DNA of 64,000 nucleotides from Lentibacillus halodurans. GTDB taxonomy: Bacteria > Bacillota > Bacilli > Bacillales > Amphibacillaceae. Positions 52,106 to 60,515 of the stretch are shown piece after piece. Made by a program: the position numbers and the translations under genes. The stretch is from the NCBI RefSeq assembly GCF_900112045.1, contig NZ_FOJW01000004.1, positions 211,741-275,740 of the forward strand. Reading direction: 5' to 3'. The notes under the pieces were generated by a model. That model saw only the letters and a list, made by a program, of their open reading frames with translations. It ran no database searches and was not told where the DNA came from. Positions within the stretch are counted from its first letter, which is position 1; every line of letters begins with the position of its first letter.

Positions 52106-53500
52106 GTGGATACATTCTATATTATATTGAATGTGGCCGTTCTTGTCGTTCTGATCGGTCTGTTAATCCGCATGCAGCAAAAGCATTATTCGTTCAGTAA
52201 GCGTGTGTTTACGGGGCTTGGGATTGGAATCGTGCTTGGGGCCATTCTTCAGGCCATATACGGTACTGGCTCAGAGGTCTTGGAACAAACGACTGCATGG
52301 TATGACATTGTGGGGAGCGGCTATATCCGGCTGTTGATGATGATTGTTATACCACTAGTCATGATATCCATCATCCAGTCGATTATTAATCTTGAGAAGT
52401 CGTCTGACCTTGGGAAGATGTCCGGCTGGATTATCGGAATCCTGGTATCGACTGCTATGGTAGCAGCGCTTGTTGGTATCAGCAGTGCAGCGGTATTTAA
52501 TTTGGATGCAAGTGAAATTGAAGTTGGCCAGGAAGAGCAGGAGCGTGGTTCAGCGTTGGAAACACAGCTCGGAGACGTAGAGGATATGACGACGCCTGAA
52601 CAGATTCTGAGTTTCATTCCATCAAATATTTTTCAGGATATGACACAGGATCGTCCGACGTCGGTCATTGCGATTGTTATCTTTTCGATGATCGTTGGGA
52701 TTGCTGTTTTGGGTCTGCGTCGAAAAAAACCGGATGAGGCAGCGTTATTTACGAAAGGTGTTAATGCAATATTCGCAGTCGTGATGCGGATTGTGACATT
52801 AATTCTGCGTCTGACACCATTCGGCATCATGGCGTTGATGGCAACAACCGTTGCAAACACGGATATAGCAGGCATTGTTGAGCTTGGTAAATTTGTAATC
52901 GCATCCTATGCAGCTCTGATTGTTATGTTCATTATCCATCTTGTACTGGTTGGGGTATTTGGCTTGAACCCAATGACGTATTTGAAAAAAGTGTTGCCGG
53001 TATTAAGTTTTGCATTTACATCACGCTCAAGTGCCGGAACAATTCCGTTAAATATACATGCGCAAAAAAATTCGCTTGGTGTTGATCAGGGAATTGCCAA
53101 TATGTCAGCGTCATTTGGTGCCACCATCGGACAAAACGGCTGTGCGGGAATTTACCCTGCGATGCTCGCCGTCATGATTGCACCTTCAGTTGGAATTAAT
53201 CCATTTACACCAGAGTTCATCATTCAATTGGTTCTGATTATTGGTATCAGCTCGTTTGGTGTAGCAGGTGTCGGCGGCGGTGCAACATTTGCAGCATTGA
53301 TCGTGCTCTCATCAATGGGGCTGCCTGTTGCTCTGGCCGGTCTTCTGATTTCGATTGAAGCGTTAATTGATATGGGTCGTACAGCATTGAACGTAAATGA
53401 CGCGATGCTTTCAGGCACTCTGACAGCGCGGATCATGAAAAAGCTGAATCTGAAAACATATAATGATAAAACGGCAATTGAACAGGAAACAGCCGTTTAA
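52106..53500 (+). CDS. tcyP: L-cystine:Na+/H+ symporter TcyP
   Basis: 464-residue dicarboxylate/amino-acid:cation symporter (DAACS) family protein, nearly collinear with B. subtilis TcyP. It has eight or more membrane segments, re-entrant hairpin regions with SFAFTSRSSAGTIPLNI and GATIGQNGCAGIYPAML, and DMGRTALNVND near the C-terminus, the substrate and cation site. A soluble acidic loop (EVGQEEQERGSALET) lies near residues 135-150. GTG start after GGGGGAGG. It imports cystine, feeding cysteine/methionine metabolism that the S-box genes also serve. Confidence 0.93.
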   Translation: MDTFYIILNVAVLVVLIGLLIRMQQKHYSFSKRVFTGLGIGIVLGAILQAIYGTGSEVLEQTTAWYDIVGSGYIRLLMMIVIPLVMISIIQSIINLEKSSDLGKMSGWIIGILVSTAMVAALVGISSAAVFNLDASEIEVGQEEQERGSALETQLGDVEDMTTPEQILSFIPSNIFQDMTQDRPTSVIAIVIFSMIVGIAVLGLRRKKPDEAALFTKGVNAIFAVVMRIVTLILRLTPFGIMALMATTVANTDIAGIVELGKFVIASYAALIVMFIIHLVLVGVFGLNPMTYLKKVLPVLSFAFTSRSSAGTIPLNIHAQKNSLGVDQGIANMSASFGATIGQNGCAGIYPAMLAVMIAPSVGINPFTPEFIIQLVLIIGISSFGVAGVGGGATFAALIVLSSMGLPVALAGLLISIEALIDMGRTALNVNDAMLSGTLTARIMKKLNLKTYNDKTAIEQETAV

Positions 53501-53507
53501 TGAAAAC

Positions 53508-53536
53508 AGCCGCTCCAGATTTGGGGGCGGCTTTTT
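53508..53536 (+). terminator. Terminator of tcyP
   Basis: AGCCGCTCC (53508-53516) and GGGGCGGCT (53524-53532) form a 9-bp stem with one G-U pair, then TTTT. Confidence 0.9.
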
Positions 53537-53573
53537 ATAGTGAGGTTTTGAGCCGAGTTTAAGAAGGTGCAAA

Positions 53574-53620
53574 ATTCCAACTCGAGCGAGAACGGCATTA
53601 AAACGTGCGAGGATTGAACT
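53574..53620. repeat. Tandem GAGCGA repeat
   Basis: Two units, AACTCGAGCGAGAACGGCAT and the diverged AAACGTGCGAGGATTGAACT, about 22 nt apart, between converging tcyP and ligD. Same family as 20513-20590. Confidence 0.65.
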
Positions 53621-53655
53621 CCAGTAGGGTGATTTTGGGCTCTTGACGAAAATCC

Positions 53656-55458
53656 TTATTTTCGAATCATTGCCAAGACGGCATCCATCACTTGTTTTTC
53701 ACCCGTTTCAAAATACCTGGCAAAAGGACATCCGTCTGTTTGGATACGCTTAACTACATTATTAATCGTAAACGCATTCGGAGTCAGCTCCCTGCCAACT
53801 TCATCCCAAAACAATGGCGCAGCAACGGTTGCATCCTCGCGCTTTCTTGGTGAATAGGGTGCAACCAGTGTTTTATCTTTCCCATGCTGTAAGTAATCGA
53901 TATACAGGCGATCACCGCGCTTTTTTTTAAACCGTTCCGTCGTAAACAAATCTGGATATCCCTTTTCCAGCGTCCGGGCAATGGCTTGTGTGAACACACC
54001 TGTTTCCTCGTAGGTCATGCTTTCATCCGGTATGGGAATGTGTACCTGAAGCCCTTTTCCGCCGGATGTTTTGACAAACGACACAAGCTTAAGATCATCC
54101 AGTATTTGCTTAAGAAATCCCGCTGCCTTCACCGCAAGCGAAAATGCCTCTCTGTCAGGAGGATCCAGATCAAAAACAATTTCAGACGGGTTTTCACGGT
54201 CAACCGTCTGAAAGGGAATATGGTACTCCACCGTCCCGTGATTGGCAAACCAGATGAGAGAATTTAGATGATTGCAGACAAAATGCATTTCTCCATTCTG
54301 CTTGATCCCTTTGATAAAATCAGGCGCATAATCCGGCAAATGTTTCTGGAAAAATGACTCTCCATCAACACCGTCCGGACAGCGGATAATGGTGAGCAGT
54401 CGCTCGTTTAGGAAAGGGAGCATGTATGGCGCAATTGCTCTCATGTAAACGAGCAGATCCCCCTTTGTCAGCCCCGTTGACGGCCAAAACATTTTATCCG
54501 TATTCGAAGGTTCAACAATTTCTGGCAGCATTGCAAGATCCAATTTCAGTTTTTCCCATGTACAATCGTCAGCTGCCTGATCCGTAAGTAACCGGTTGAA
54601 TTCAGGTTCACGCAGCTCAGCACCCAACAAATCAAGTGTATGTATTTCAGCACAAATGGCCGGTGGGAGATGGTACCCGTCTTCTTCTTTCGTCCCCTTC
54701 GATAGAAACAAATCTCTCAAAGCAGTAAACGCCTCTTCATCAAGCCCGTGCTTGCATTTGCCGACTTCTGTAACCTCACCATCCCGGTAAACACAGACAG
54801 TAAAATAATCATTCTTCGGGTCATAAAATGTCAGGAACCCTTTAATTGTCCGCCAGTTTTTGATTTTAAACCAGTCATGATGTTTTTTGCCGGGCTGATA
54901 TATACTGCTGCTGCGTTTGGCAACCATTCCTTCTCCTTTATGATTAAAAATGTCCTGCCACAGTGCGTTCGGATCTTTTGAATAGCCAACATAATAAAGA
55001 TGCTGCCCCAGTTTATCCCTGCCATCAAAAATATCAGCAAGCTTTGTTTTTCGTTGATCAAATGTTTGTTCAGCCATTGCAGTGCCCTCACTCATCAGCA
55101 AATCAAATGCCATGAAGCTTGCCGGTCGCGCTGCTGCCATCTCTTCAATGATCTCGTTTTTTTTCAAGCGCCCGCGTTTTTGAATCAAAGAAAAATTCGC
55201 CTGATAAGCATTATTCTGGACGACCAATTCCCCGTCTATTTTGAGGGGTAACTCATTCTCAACGAGCGATTGCTGTTCTGTACATGTCTCAATGATCTCC
55301 GGGAAATTTCCGCTCAAATCAGTATCATTTCCGCTGACTAACCGGACCGAATCTTTTTCCCAAAGCAATACACATCGGAATCCATCATATTTTACCTCGT
55401 ACACCCAATCCTTGCTGTCAGGAAAATCACTGCTGGGAATCGGCTTCATTAATTTCAT
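53656..55458 (-). CDS. ligD: ATP-dependent DNA ligase LigD (ligase-polymerase form)
   Basis: 600-residue end-joining enzyme of the Bacillus form: ligase first, polymerase second, no nuclease domain. The ligase adenylation lysine is Lys23 in EVKYDGFR; motif V appears as GEGMVAKR. The polymerase (about residues 300-600) shows KMFWPSTGLTKGDLL, the catalytic Asp pair FDLDPPD, and TSGGKGLQVHIP. The ATG at 55458 follows AGAGGTG. Works with Ku (divergent) to repair double-strand breaks in spores. A sigma-G-type promoter lies 20 bp upstream. Confidence 0.94.
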   Translation of the reverse strand: MKLMKPIPSSDFPDSKDWVYEVKYDGFRCVLLWEKDSVRLVSGNDTDLSGNFPEIIETCTEQQSLVENELPLKIDGELVVQNNAYQANFSLIQKRGRLKKNEIIEEMAAARPASFMAFDLLMSEGTAMAEQTFDQRKTKLADIFDGRDKLGQHLYYVGYSKDPNALWQDIFNHKGEGMVAKRSSSIYQPGKKHHDWFKIKNWRTIKGFLTFYDPKNDYFTVCVYRDGEVTEVGKCKHGLDEEAFTALRDLFLSKGTKEEDGYHLPPAICAEIHTLDLLGAELREPEFNRLLTDQAADDCTWEKLKLDLAMLPEIVEPSNTDKMFWPSTGLTKGDLLVYMRAIAPYMLPFLNERLLTIIRCPDGVDGESFFQKHLPDYAPDFIKGIKQNGEMHFVCNHLNSLIWFANHGTVEYHIPFQTVDRENPSEIVFDLDPPDREAFSLAVKAAGFLKQILDDLKLVSFVKTSGGKGLQVHIPIPDESMTYEETGVFTQAIARTLEKGYPDLFTTERFKKKRGDRLYIDYLQHGKDKTLVAPYSPRKREDATVAAPLFWDEVGRELTPNAFTINNVVKRIQTDGCPFARYFETGEKQVMDAVLAMIRK

Positions 55459-55476
55459 ATCAAACACCTCTGTCCA

Positions 55477-55505
55477 TAAAATGCCTCACATAAAACGAAA
55501 TATGC
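55477..55505 (-). promoter_or_regulatory. Sigma-G-type promoter for ligD
   Basis: Minus strand: GCATA (55505-55501), a 17-nt spacer and CATTTTA (55483-55477). Both match the forespore sigma-G consensus as I know it (GHATR and CATWHTA) without mismatch, 19 nt ahead of the start codon. Confidence 0.65.
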
Positions 55506-55508
55506 CAA

Positions 55509-55538
55509 GGATAAATTAACAGGGCAAAAGCCAAACTA
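55509..55538 (+). promoter_or_regulatory. Sigma-G-type promoter for ku
   Basis: GGATA (55509-55513), an 18-nt spacer and CAAACTA (55532-55538). Each box has one mismatch to the sigma-G consensus. It is adjacent to the divergent ligD promoter and 22 nt ahead of the ku start, with AAAGGAGG between. Confidence 0.45.
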
Positions 55539-55560
55539 TACGAAAAAGGAGGCTTTTCTC

Positions 55561-56412
55561 ATGCATACAATGTGGAAAGGAACGATCAGCTTCGGACTTG
55601 TGAATATTCCGGTGAAAATGCATGCCGCAACGGAAAACAAAGATGTAAAATTGCGGAATCTCCATAAGGAATGTCAAACGCCGGTCAAATATCAGAAAGT
55701 ATGTCCGAAATGTGATCGTGAAGTTGACAATGATGAGATCGTCAAAGCTTACGAATATGCCAAAAATAAATTTGTTGTGCTCGATGACGAGGAACTGGAA
55801 AATTTAAAGAAAGAACAGGCGGATAAAGCTGTGGAAATTATGGATTTTGTCAATTTGGACGAGATTGATCCGATTTATTTTGAGAAAAGTTATTATCTCT
55901 CACCAAATGAAGGCGGGGCAAAATCATATGGGCTTCTCCGCTCGGCACTAGAAGATACCGGAAAAATCGGTATAGCGAAAATGATGATCCGCTCAAAAGA
56001 ACAGTTGGCAGTCATCCGGATTTATCAGAATACCCTTGTTGTGGAAACCATCCATTATCCCGATGAAGTGCGGGATGTCAAAGATGTTCCGAACGTTCCG
56101 GAAGAAAATAATACAGAGGAAAAAGAACTGGAAACAGCGAAAATGCTGATCGATCAGTTATCAGCTGAATTCGATCCGGAAAAGTATAAAGATGAATACC
56201 GGACAGCCTTAATGGAACTGATTGAGCAGAAGAAAAATGGTGATGAGGTGACGACGGCTGAGGAAAAGCCTAAGCCGGATAATGTTACCAACCTGATGGA
56301 TGCCCTTCAGGAATCTCTTGATCGAGCACAAAAAGACAAAAAGCCGAAAACCAAACGGAAAACAGCTAATACGAATACGTCATCTAAGGAAAAGAAAAAA
56401 GTGGCCAAATGA
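55561..56412 (+). CDS. ku: Non-homologous end-joining protein Ku
   Basis: 283-residue bacterial Ku. It begins MHTMWKGTISFGLVNIPVKMHAAT, the hallmark N-terminus. The DNA-encircling Ku core covers residues 1 to about 230, with LDDEELENLKKEQADKAVEIMDFV and the bridge region. The tail (about 240-283) is Lys-rich (KDKKPKTKRKTANTN...KEKKKVAK), typical of end-joining partners that contact LigD and DNA. AAAGGAGG precedes the ATG. Divergent from ligD with 102 bp between starts. Confidence 0.95.
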   Translation: MHTMWKGTISFGLVNIPVKMHAATENKDVKLRNLHKECQTPVKYQKVCPKCDREVDNDEIVKAYEYAKNKFVVLDDEELENLKKEQADKAVEIMDFVNLDEIDPIYFEKSYYLSPNEGGAKSYGLLRSALEDTGKIGIAKMMIRSKEQLAVIRIYQNTLVVETIHYPDEVRDVKDVPNVPEENNTEEKELETAKMLIDQLSAEFDPEKYKDEYRTALMELIEQKKNGDEVTTAEEKPKPDNVTNLMDALQESLDRAQKDKKPKTKRKTANTNTSSKEKKKVAK

Positions 56413-56601
56413 CCACACCATTCATGGTATGCAACGCTTTGACAATAACCAATAAAGTGGCAGAAACATATCATTTTTTTCACTCCATTTACGATTTAAT
56501 AACAACCTGATGAAATTTTCGGTTACCTGTCGTATTTCCGTTTCAAAAGGGGTATAGTAGCAGTGAAATGAGTATGATTTAAACGTAAAGGGATGAAGAA
56601 T

Positions 56602-57621
56602 GTGGAGAGGAATGCGTATTTTGATAATGCCAAATTAATATCGATTTTCCTTGTCGTGTTTGGCCATGTGATTCAGCCATTCGTAGATGAATCCGCTGGC
56701 GTCAATACACTTTATCTCTGGATTTATACGTTCCACATGCCAGCATTCATTCTGCTGGCAGGTTTTTTTGCAAAGGGATCAGGGAATATAAAATATATAG
56801 CGAAATTAGCTCATAAATTATTGGTGCCATACTTGATTTTCCAGGTTATTTATACAGGTTATTATTTTCTGATTGGCAAAGACGGCTGGCAGGCGGAGAT
56901 GTTTTATCCGCACTGGTCGTTATGGTTTTTATTCAGTCTGTTTAGCTGGCACATTTTGCTGGTATTGTTCAAAAAGGTGCCGCCTGCAATGGGGCTGTCC
57001 ATTTCAATTGGAATAGGACTGATTGTCGGTTACTTTGGTGAAATCGGTCATACGTTCAGTCTATCGCGTACATTTGTCTTTTTCCCATTCTTCCTGATGG
57101 GTTACTGGCTGACAAAAACACAGGTAATGTGGCTGAAGCGGATCCAGCTCCGGGCAGCGGCTGTTGTCGTAATGACTGCTGTCGCGGTGGCAATTTACTT
57201 TGCGCCTGACTTTAACACGGGTTGGCTCTTGGCATCTAAATCATACAGCAGTTTAGGATTGCCGGAATATGGCATTATAGCAAGGTTGCTTGTTTATGTA
57301 ACATCTGCACTTATGGCGGCCAGCGTATTAGCCTGGATGCCCCAAAAACGCAGCCGGTTAACTGTTTTGGGAACAAGAACACTTTATGTTTATTTACTGC
57401 ATGGATTTTTCGTCCAATTTTTCCGGGAGTCAGATTTATTTGTCATTAATAGTGCTATAGACCTACTTGGGCTTGCTGTCATGTCAGCGCTGATCGTGCT
57501 TGTTCTGTCGAGCAGGCCGGTTAAGGGCATCTGGCAGCCAGTTGTCGAAGGAAAAATGTCCATTTTAAAAAACAAATATCATCAACGTCATGGCCGGAAA
57601 CGGGAAAACGCCAGTGCCTAA
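56602..57621 (+). CDS. Acyltransferase 3 family membrane protein
   Basis: 339-residue integral membrane O-acyltransferase (Acyl_transf_3; fucose-4-O-acetylase-like). About ten segments, with the family's early His in IFLVVFGHVIQPFVDES and the FxMPAFILLAGFFAKGS block. The C-terminus is basic. It should transfer acetyl or succinyl groups to surface carbohydrate; substrate unknown. The GTG at 56602 is preferred over the ATG at 56593, which abuts AAAGGG with no spacing. Confidence 0.86.
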   Translation: MERNAYFDNAKLISIFLVVFGHVIQPFVDESAGVNTLYLWIYTFHMPAFILLAGFFAKGSGNIKYIAKLAHKLLVPYLIFQVIYTGYYFLIGKDGWQAEMFYPHWSLWFLFSLFSWHILLVLFKKVPPAMGLSISIGIGLIVGYFGEIGHTFSLSRTFVFFPFFLMGYWLTKTQVMWLKRIQLRAAAVVVMTAVAVAIYFAPDFNTGWLLASKSYSSLGLPEYGIIARLLVYVTSALMAASVLAWMPQKRSRLTVLGTRTLYVYLLHGFFVQFFRESDLFVINSAIDLLGLAVMSALIVLVLSSRPVKGIWQPVVEGKMSILKNKYHQRHGRKRENASA

Positions 57622-58012
57622 AGGAAGCAGGACGAGTTTCCCGCATATGAAAAGGAATAAAGGCTAAAACGCAGACGTCCTCGAATAAGGAAAGCACTTT
57701 TCCTCGTGCGATGCATCGCTGTCGCAGCTTTCCTTGGACTGTGCCTGTGATTAATCTGCATAAGAGCGAAGAAGTTGTTTCATACAGCTCTTTTGCGATG
57801 ATACAGGACCAAACGTGCAAGGCAGCAAATTCAGGCAAATATCCTGCTGCAAGTCTTTGCACCCGTATCGTACAGGTCTGAACAATCGGAGTGTTTGCGT
57901 CTGTTACCCCAACCGACCTGATTTGTTTCACACGTCTTGTTTCGGGGACGTGGGACATACGGATGGTTGCAGCGTGATAAATGGCAAATTTTTTGCAGGG
58001 GAAGGTGAGACA
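57622..58012. other. 391-bp intergenic gap with a dispersed repeat copy
   Basis: Holds the second copy of the 27-nt repeat (57706-57732). An open frame runs from 57815 into the SDR gene but has no start with a ribosome binding site before 58013. No RNA is recognised. Confidence 0.45.
57706..57732. repeat. 27-nt dispersed repeat, copy 2
   Basis: GTGCGATGCATCGCTGTCGC followed by AGCTTTC; see the copy at 51166-51192. Confidence 0.5.
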
Positions 58013-58840
58013 ATGAAGGTGTGTGTATTCGGAGCAAATGGATATGTAGGTGCATCGGTTTACCAATTGCTGAAAGAGACACCGGATGCAGATGTGGTTG
58101 GAACGTACCTGGAAAATCCGGCAGTGTTCAATGACTTGGATAAATTGGATATAAACCAGCCAGAGTCATTTTCGGCGTTTTATAAACAGACACAGCCGGA
58201 TGTTGTGGTCTGGTCGGTCATGAACGGACCTTATGAAGATGAGCTGATTCATGAAGGGCTGACACATTTAATTACCCATATCACACCACAAACCAAACTG
58301 GTGTATGTTTCGTCGGATTTTGTTTTCACTGAAGGAAATGGGCCATATGATGAAGACGCTCCAATGTCCAAATTGCCTGAGGATCATAAGTTAAGCACAT
58401 ATGCGAATGCCAAAGTCAAGGCAGAATATTTCATTTCTAAGGAATTGTCTAATTATGTTATTTTGCGGGCAGGTCCGATCTATGGTAAAAATAAAATCGG
58501 TAAATTGGATGAACGAACCGATCAATTAAAATATCAGCTGCGTTCAGGGAGCACTGTAGCTTATCGGGATGATTTGATCAGGACATTTGTTCATATCGAT
58601 GATCTGGCAAATGTCGTGACGGAATTTGTGCAAAATAATGTGACAGGTGTCTATCATGCGGGACCGGATAAACGTTACAGCTTCTATGAATTTATGCAGC
58701 AAATAGCTGAGCAGCTTGGGTATCATAAAGATTTGGTTGAAAAAGCTTCCGAGCATGAAGAAGCAGATGAAGAAATACCTAAAAATACGTCATTAAAAAC
58801 TGAAAAAATAGCGAACGTTATGAAACAAACATTCCGTTAA
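58013..58840 (+). CDS. RmlD-like NAD(P)-dependent SDR (sugar nucleotide reductase family)
   Basis: 275-residue extended SDR with GANGYVGASVY (residues 7-17) for cofactor binding. The catalytic pattern is VSSDFVFTEGNGPYDED, then TYANAKVKAEYF (Tyr and Lys). This matches the RmlD/MAT2B-like subgroup, but no other dTDP-rhamnose gene is nearby, so the substrate is open. The ATG at 58013 follows GGGGAAGGTGAG. Single gene; strong terminator after it. Confidence 0.85.
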   Translation: MKVCVFGANGYVGASVYQLLKETPDADVVGTYLENPAVFNDLDKLDINQPESFSAFYKQTQPDVVVWSVMNGPYEDELIHEGLTHLITHITPQTKLVYVSSDFVFTEGNGPYDEDAPMSKLPEDHKLSTYANAKVKAEYFISKELSNYVILRAGPIYGKNKIGKLDERTDQLKYQLRSGSTVAYRDDLIRTFVHIDDLANVVTEFVQNNVTGVYHAGPDKRYSFYEFMQQIAEQLGYHKDLVEKASEHEEADEEIPKNTSLKTEKIANVMKQTFR

Positions 58841-58874
58841 GTCCGTATTATAGATAACCCCCTTATAGTACGAC

Positions 58875-58915
58875 AAAAACACCCCTCGCCATTTTGTGAT
58901 GGCTGGGGTGTTTTT
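58875..58915 (+). terminator. Bidirectional terminator after the SDR gene
   Basis: AAAAACACCCC...GCCAT pairs with ATGGC...GGGGTGTTTTT through an internal two-base mismatch, with T5 (and A5 for the opposite strand). Confidence 0.9.
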
Positions 58916-59023
58916 ATGGTATGACATGTTAAGAAAGTTTAGCACGCGCTGGGGACGAGGGTGGCGATGAGTTTTGCTAAAAATCGTCCGTTTCGCACCT
59001 GCACATCTGGCCGCTTGTGGTTC

Positions 59024-60373
59024 CTAAAATATAATATGCGCAATCAGCGTGATGATCGGCAATGTTATGATGGTCCGTATCAGAAATATAAAAAACAGAT
59101 CCTTAAATGAAACTGGAACTTTGGAACCGAGCAGCAGTCCGCCGACTTCTGACATATAAATTAATTGGGTCACAGATAAGGCTCCAATAATAAATCTTGT
59201 TATTTCTGCCTCTATCGTTGCGCCAATGATAGCAGGAAGGAACATATCCGCAAAACCAATCAGCATTGTCTCAGATGCTGCCTGTGCATATGGCACTTGC
59301 ATCAATTCTAAAAGCGGAATAAACGGAAGCCCAAGCCAGCTGAAGAGCGGTGTATATTCCGCAATCATCAGAGCAACCAAGCCGAATGCCATGACAATCG
59401 GCGCAACACCCATCCACATATCGAGGATATTCTGGCCGCCTTCTTTAAAAAATTTATAAACACTTGTCTCCTTCCCTGATCTGTCCAGCGCCTTCTTATA
59501 GCCAAATGTAAAACTGTTATAGCCCTCGGGAATCTCTTCTTTAATTCCGCTTGCTCCTTCCGTTACATATGTGTCAGGTTTTCGTGACAGTGGCGGAATC
59601 CGCGGCATAATGAGTGCTGCAATAAATCCTGCTAAAATGACCGTTAAATAAAATGGAACAAACATATGGCCAAGGCCGACTTCGCTGATGACAACGAGCG
59701 TGAACGTAATCGAAACCACAGAGAACGTCGTGCCAATCACAGCAGCCTCACGCTTCGTGTAATAGCCTTCCTCATATTGCTTGCTCGTCATCAGAACCCC
59801 AATCGTTCCGTCACCGATCCATGATGCAAGAGAATCAATTGATGAACGGCCTGGAAGCTTAAATAATGGCCGCATAATTTTTGTCATTAAGGTACCGAAC
59901 AAGTCCAGCAAACCGTAATTCATTAATAATGGCAAAAACAATCCGGCGAATAAGAAGACGGCAAACAGGACATGCAATAAGTCCCCTAAAAGCAACTGAC
60001 CGGTATCGGCACTGTGAATGGCTTCAGGCCCCAGCCGGAAAAATACCATCACGGCAAATACAGCTGCCACAACCCGGGTGACTGTCCAAAAAGTGCTTTT
60101 ATAAAACAGCTCCTGAAAGAAAGGTGTTTTGGCAAAAGCATCTGAACCTTTTATTCTGGCTATAACCGTCAGAACAGCTGTCAGGACAATGATTATCATC
60201 ATGATGGCTGAAAGTTGACCGGCTAATACTTCCTGGATCCAATCAGCTAAAACAGCAATCGGGATTGTCATGCCTTCCCCAGTGCTGACCGGTGTCATAA
60301 ACAGGAATATCCCAATTACCGACGGGATAATAAATCTCAAATGATCGCTTATGTTATATGATTTCTTTTCCAT
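59024..60373 (-). CDS. YjiH-like nucleoside recognition (GATE) domain membrane protein
   Basis: 449-residue membrane protein with about ten segments, containing two Gate (nucleoside-recognition) regions near residues 130-250 and 320-420; SMTSKQYEEGYYTKREAAVIGTTFS-type block (seen as LMTSKQYEEGYYTKREAA) and GFADMFLPAIIGA are the clearest. Similar to YjiH family proteins of unknown transport substrate. The ATG at 60373 lies five bases after GGGGGG. Divergent from the UbiB-like gene. Confidence 0.84.
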   Translation of the reverse strand: MEKKSYNISDHLRFIIPSVIGIFLFMTPVSTGEGMTIPIAVLADWIQEVLAGQLSAIMMIIIVLTAVLTVIARIKGSDAFAKTPFFQELFYKSTFWTVTRVVAAVFAVMVFFRLGPEAIHSADTGQLLLGDLLHVLFAVFLFAGLFLPLLMNYGLLDLFGTLMTKIMRPLFKLPGRSSIDSLASWIGDGTIGVLMTSKQYEEGYYTKREAAVIGTTFSVVSITFTLVVISEVGLGHMFVPFYLTVILAGFIAALIMPRIPPLSRKPDTYVTEGASGIKEEIPEGYNSFTFGYKKALDRSGKETSVYKFFKEGGQNILDMWMGVAPIVMAFGLVALMIAEYTPLFSWLGLPFIPLLELMQVPYAQAASETMLIGFADMFLPAIIGATIEAEITRFIIGALSVTQLIYMSEVGGLLLGSKVPVSFKDLFFIFLIRTIITLPIITLIAHIIF

Positions 60374-60515
60374 CATTTCCCCCCTCACAAAATTCCCCTT
60401 TCCTTATTATATAATTATATAGGAAGTCATGTATGCTGACTAGATGAAATTTTAAAAGGCTTTCAATATATTTCAATCATATTAAAAAATACCTGTGAAT
60501 ATACCATAATGTACG

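Noticed and set aside
57815..58012. 66-residue N-terminal extension of the SDR protein
   Set aside because: The extension is Cys/Ser-rich with no family similarity. The ATG at 58013 has a strong ribosome binding site and starts exactly at the Rossmann fold.
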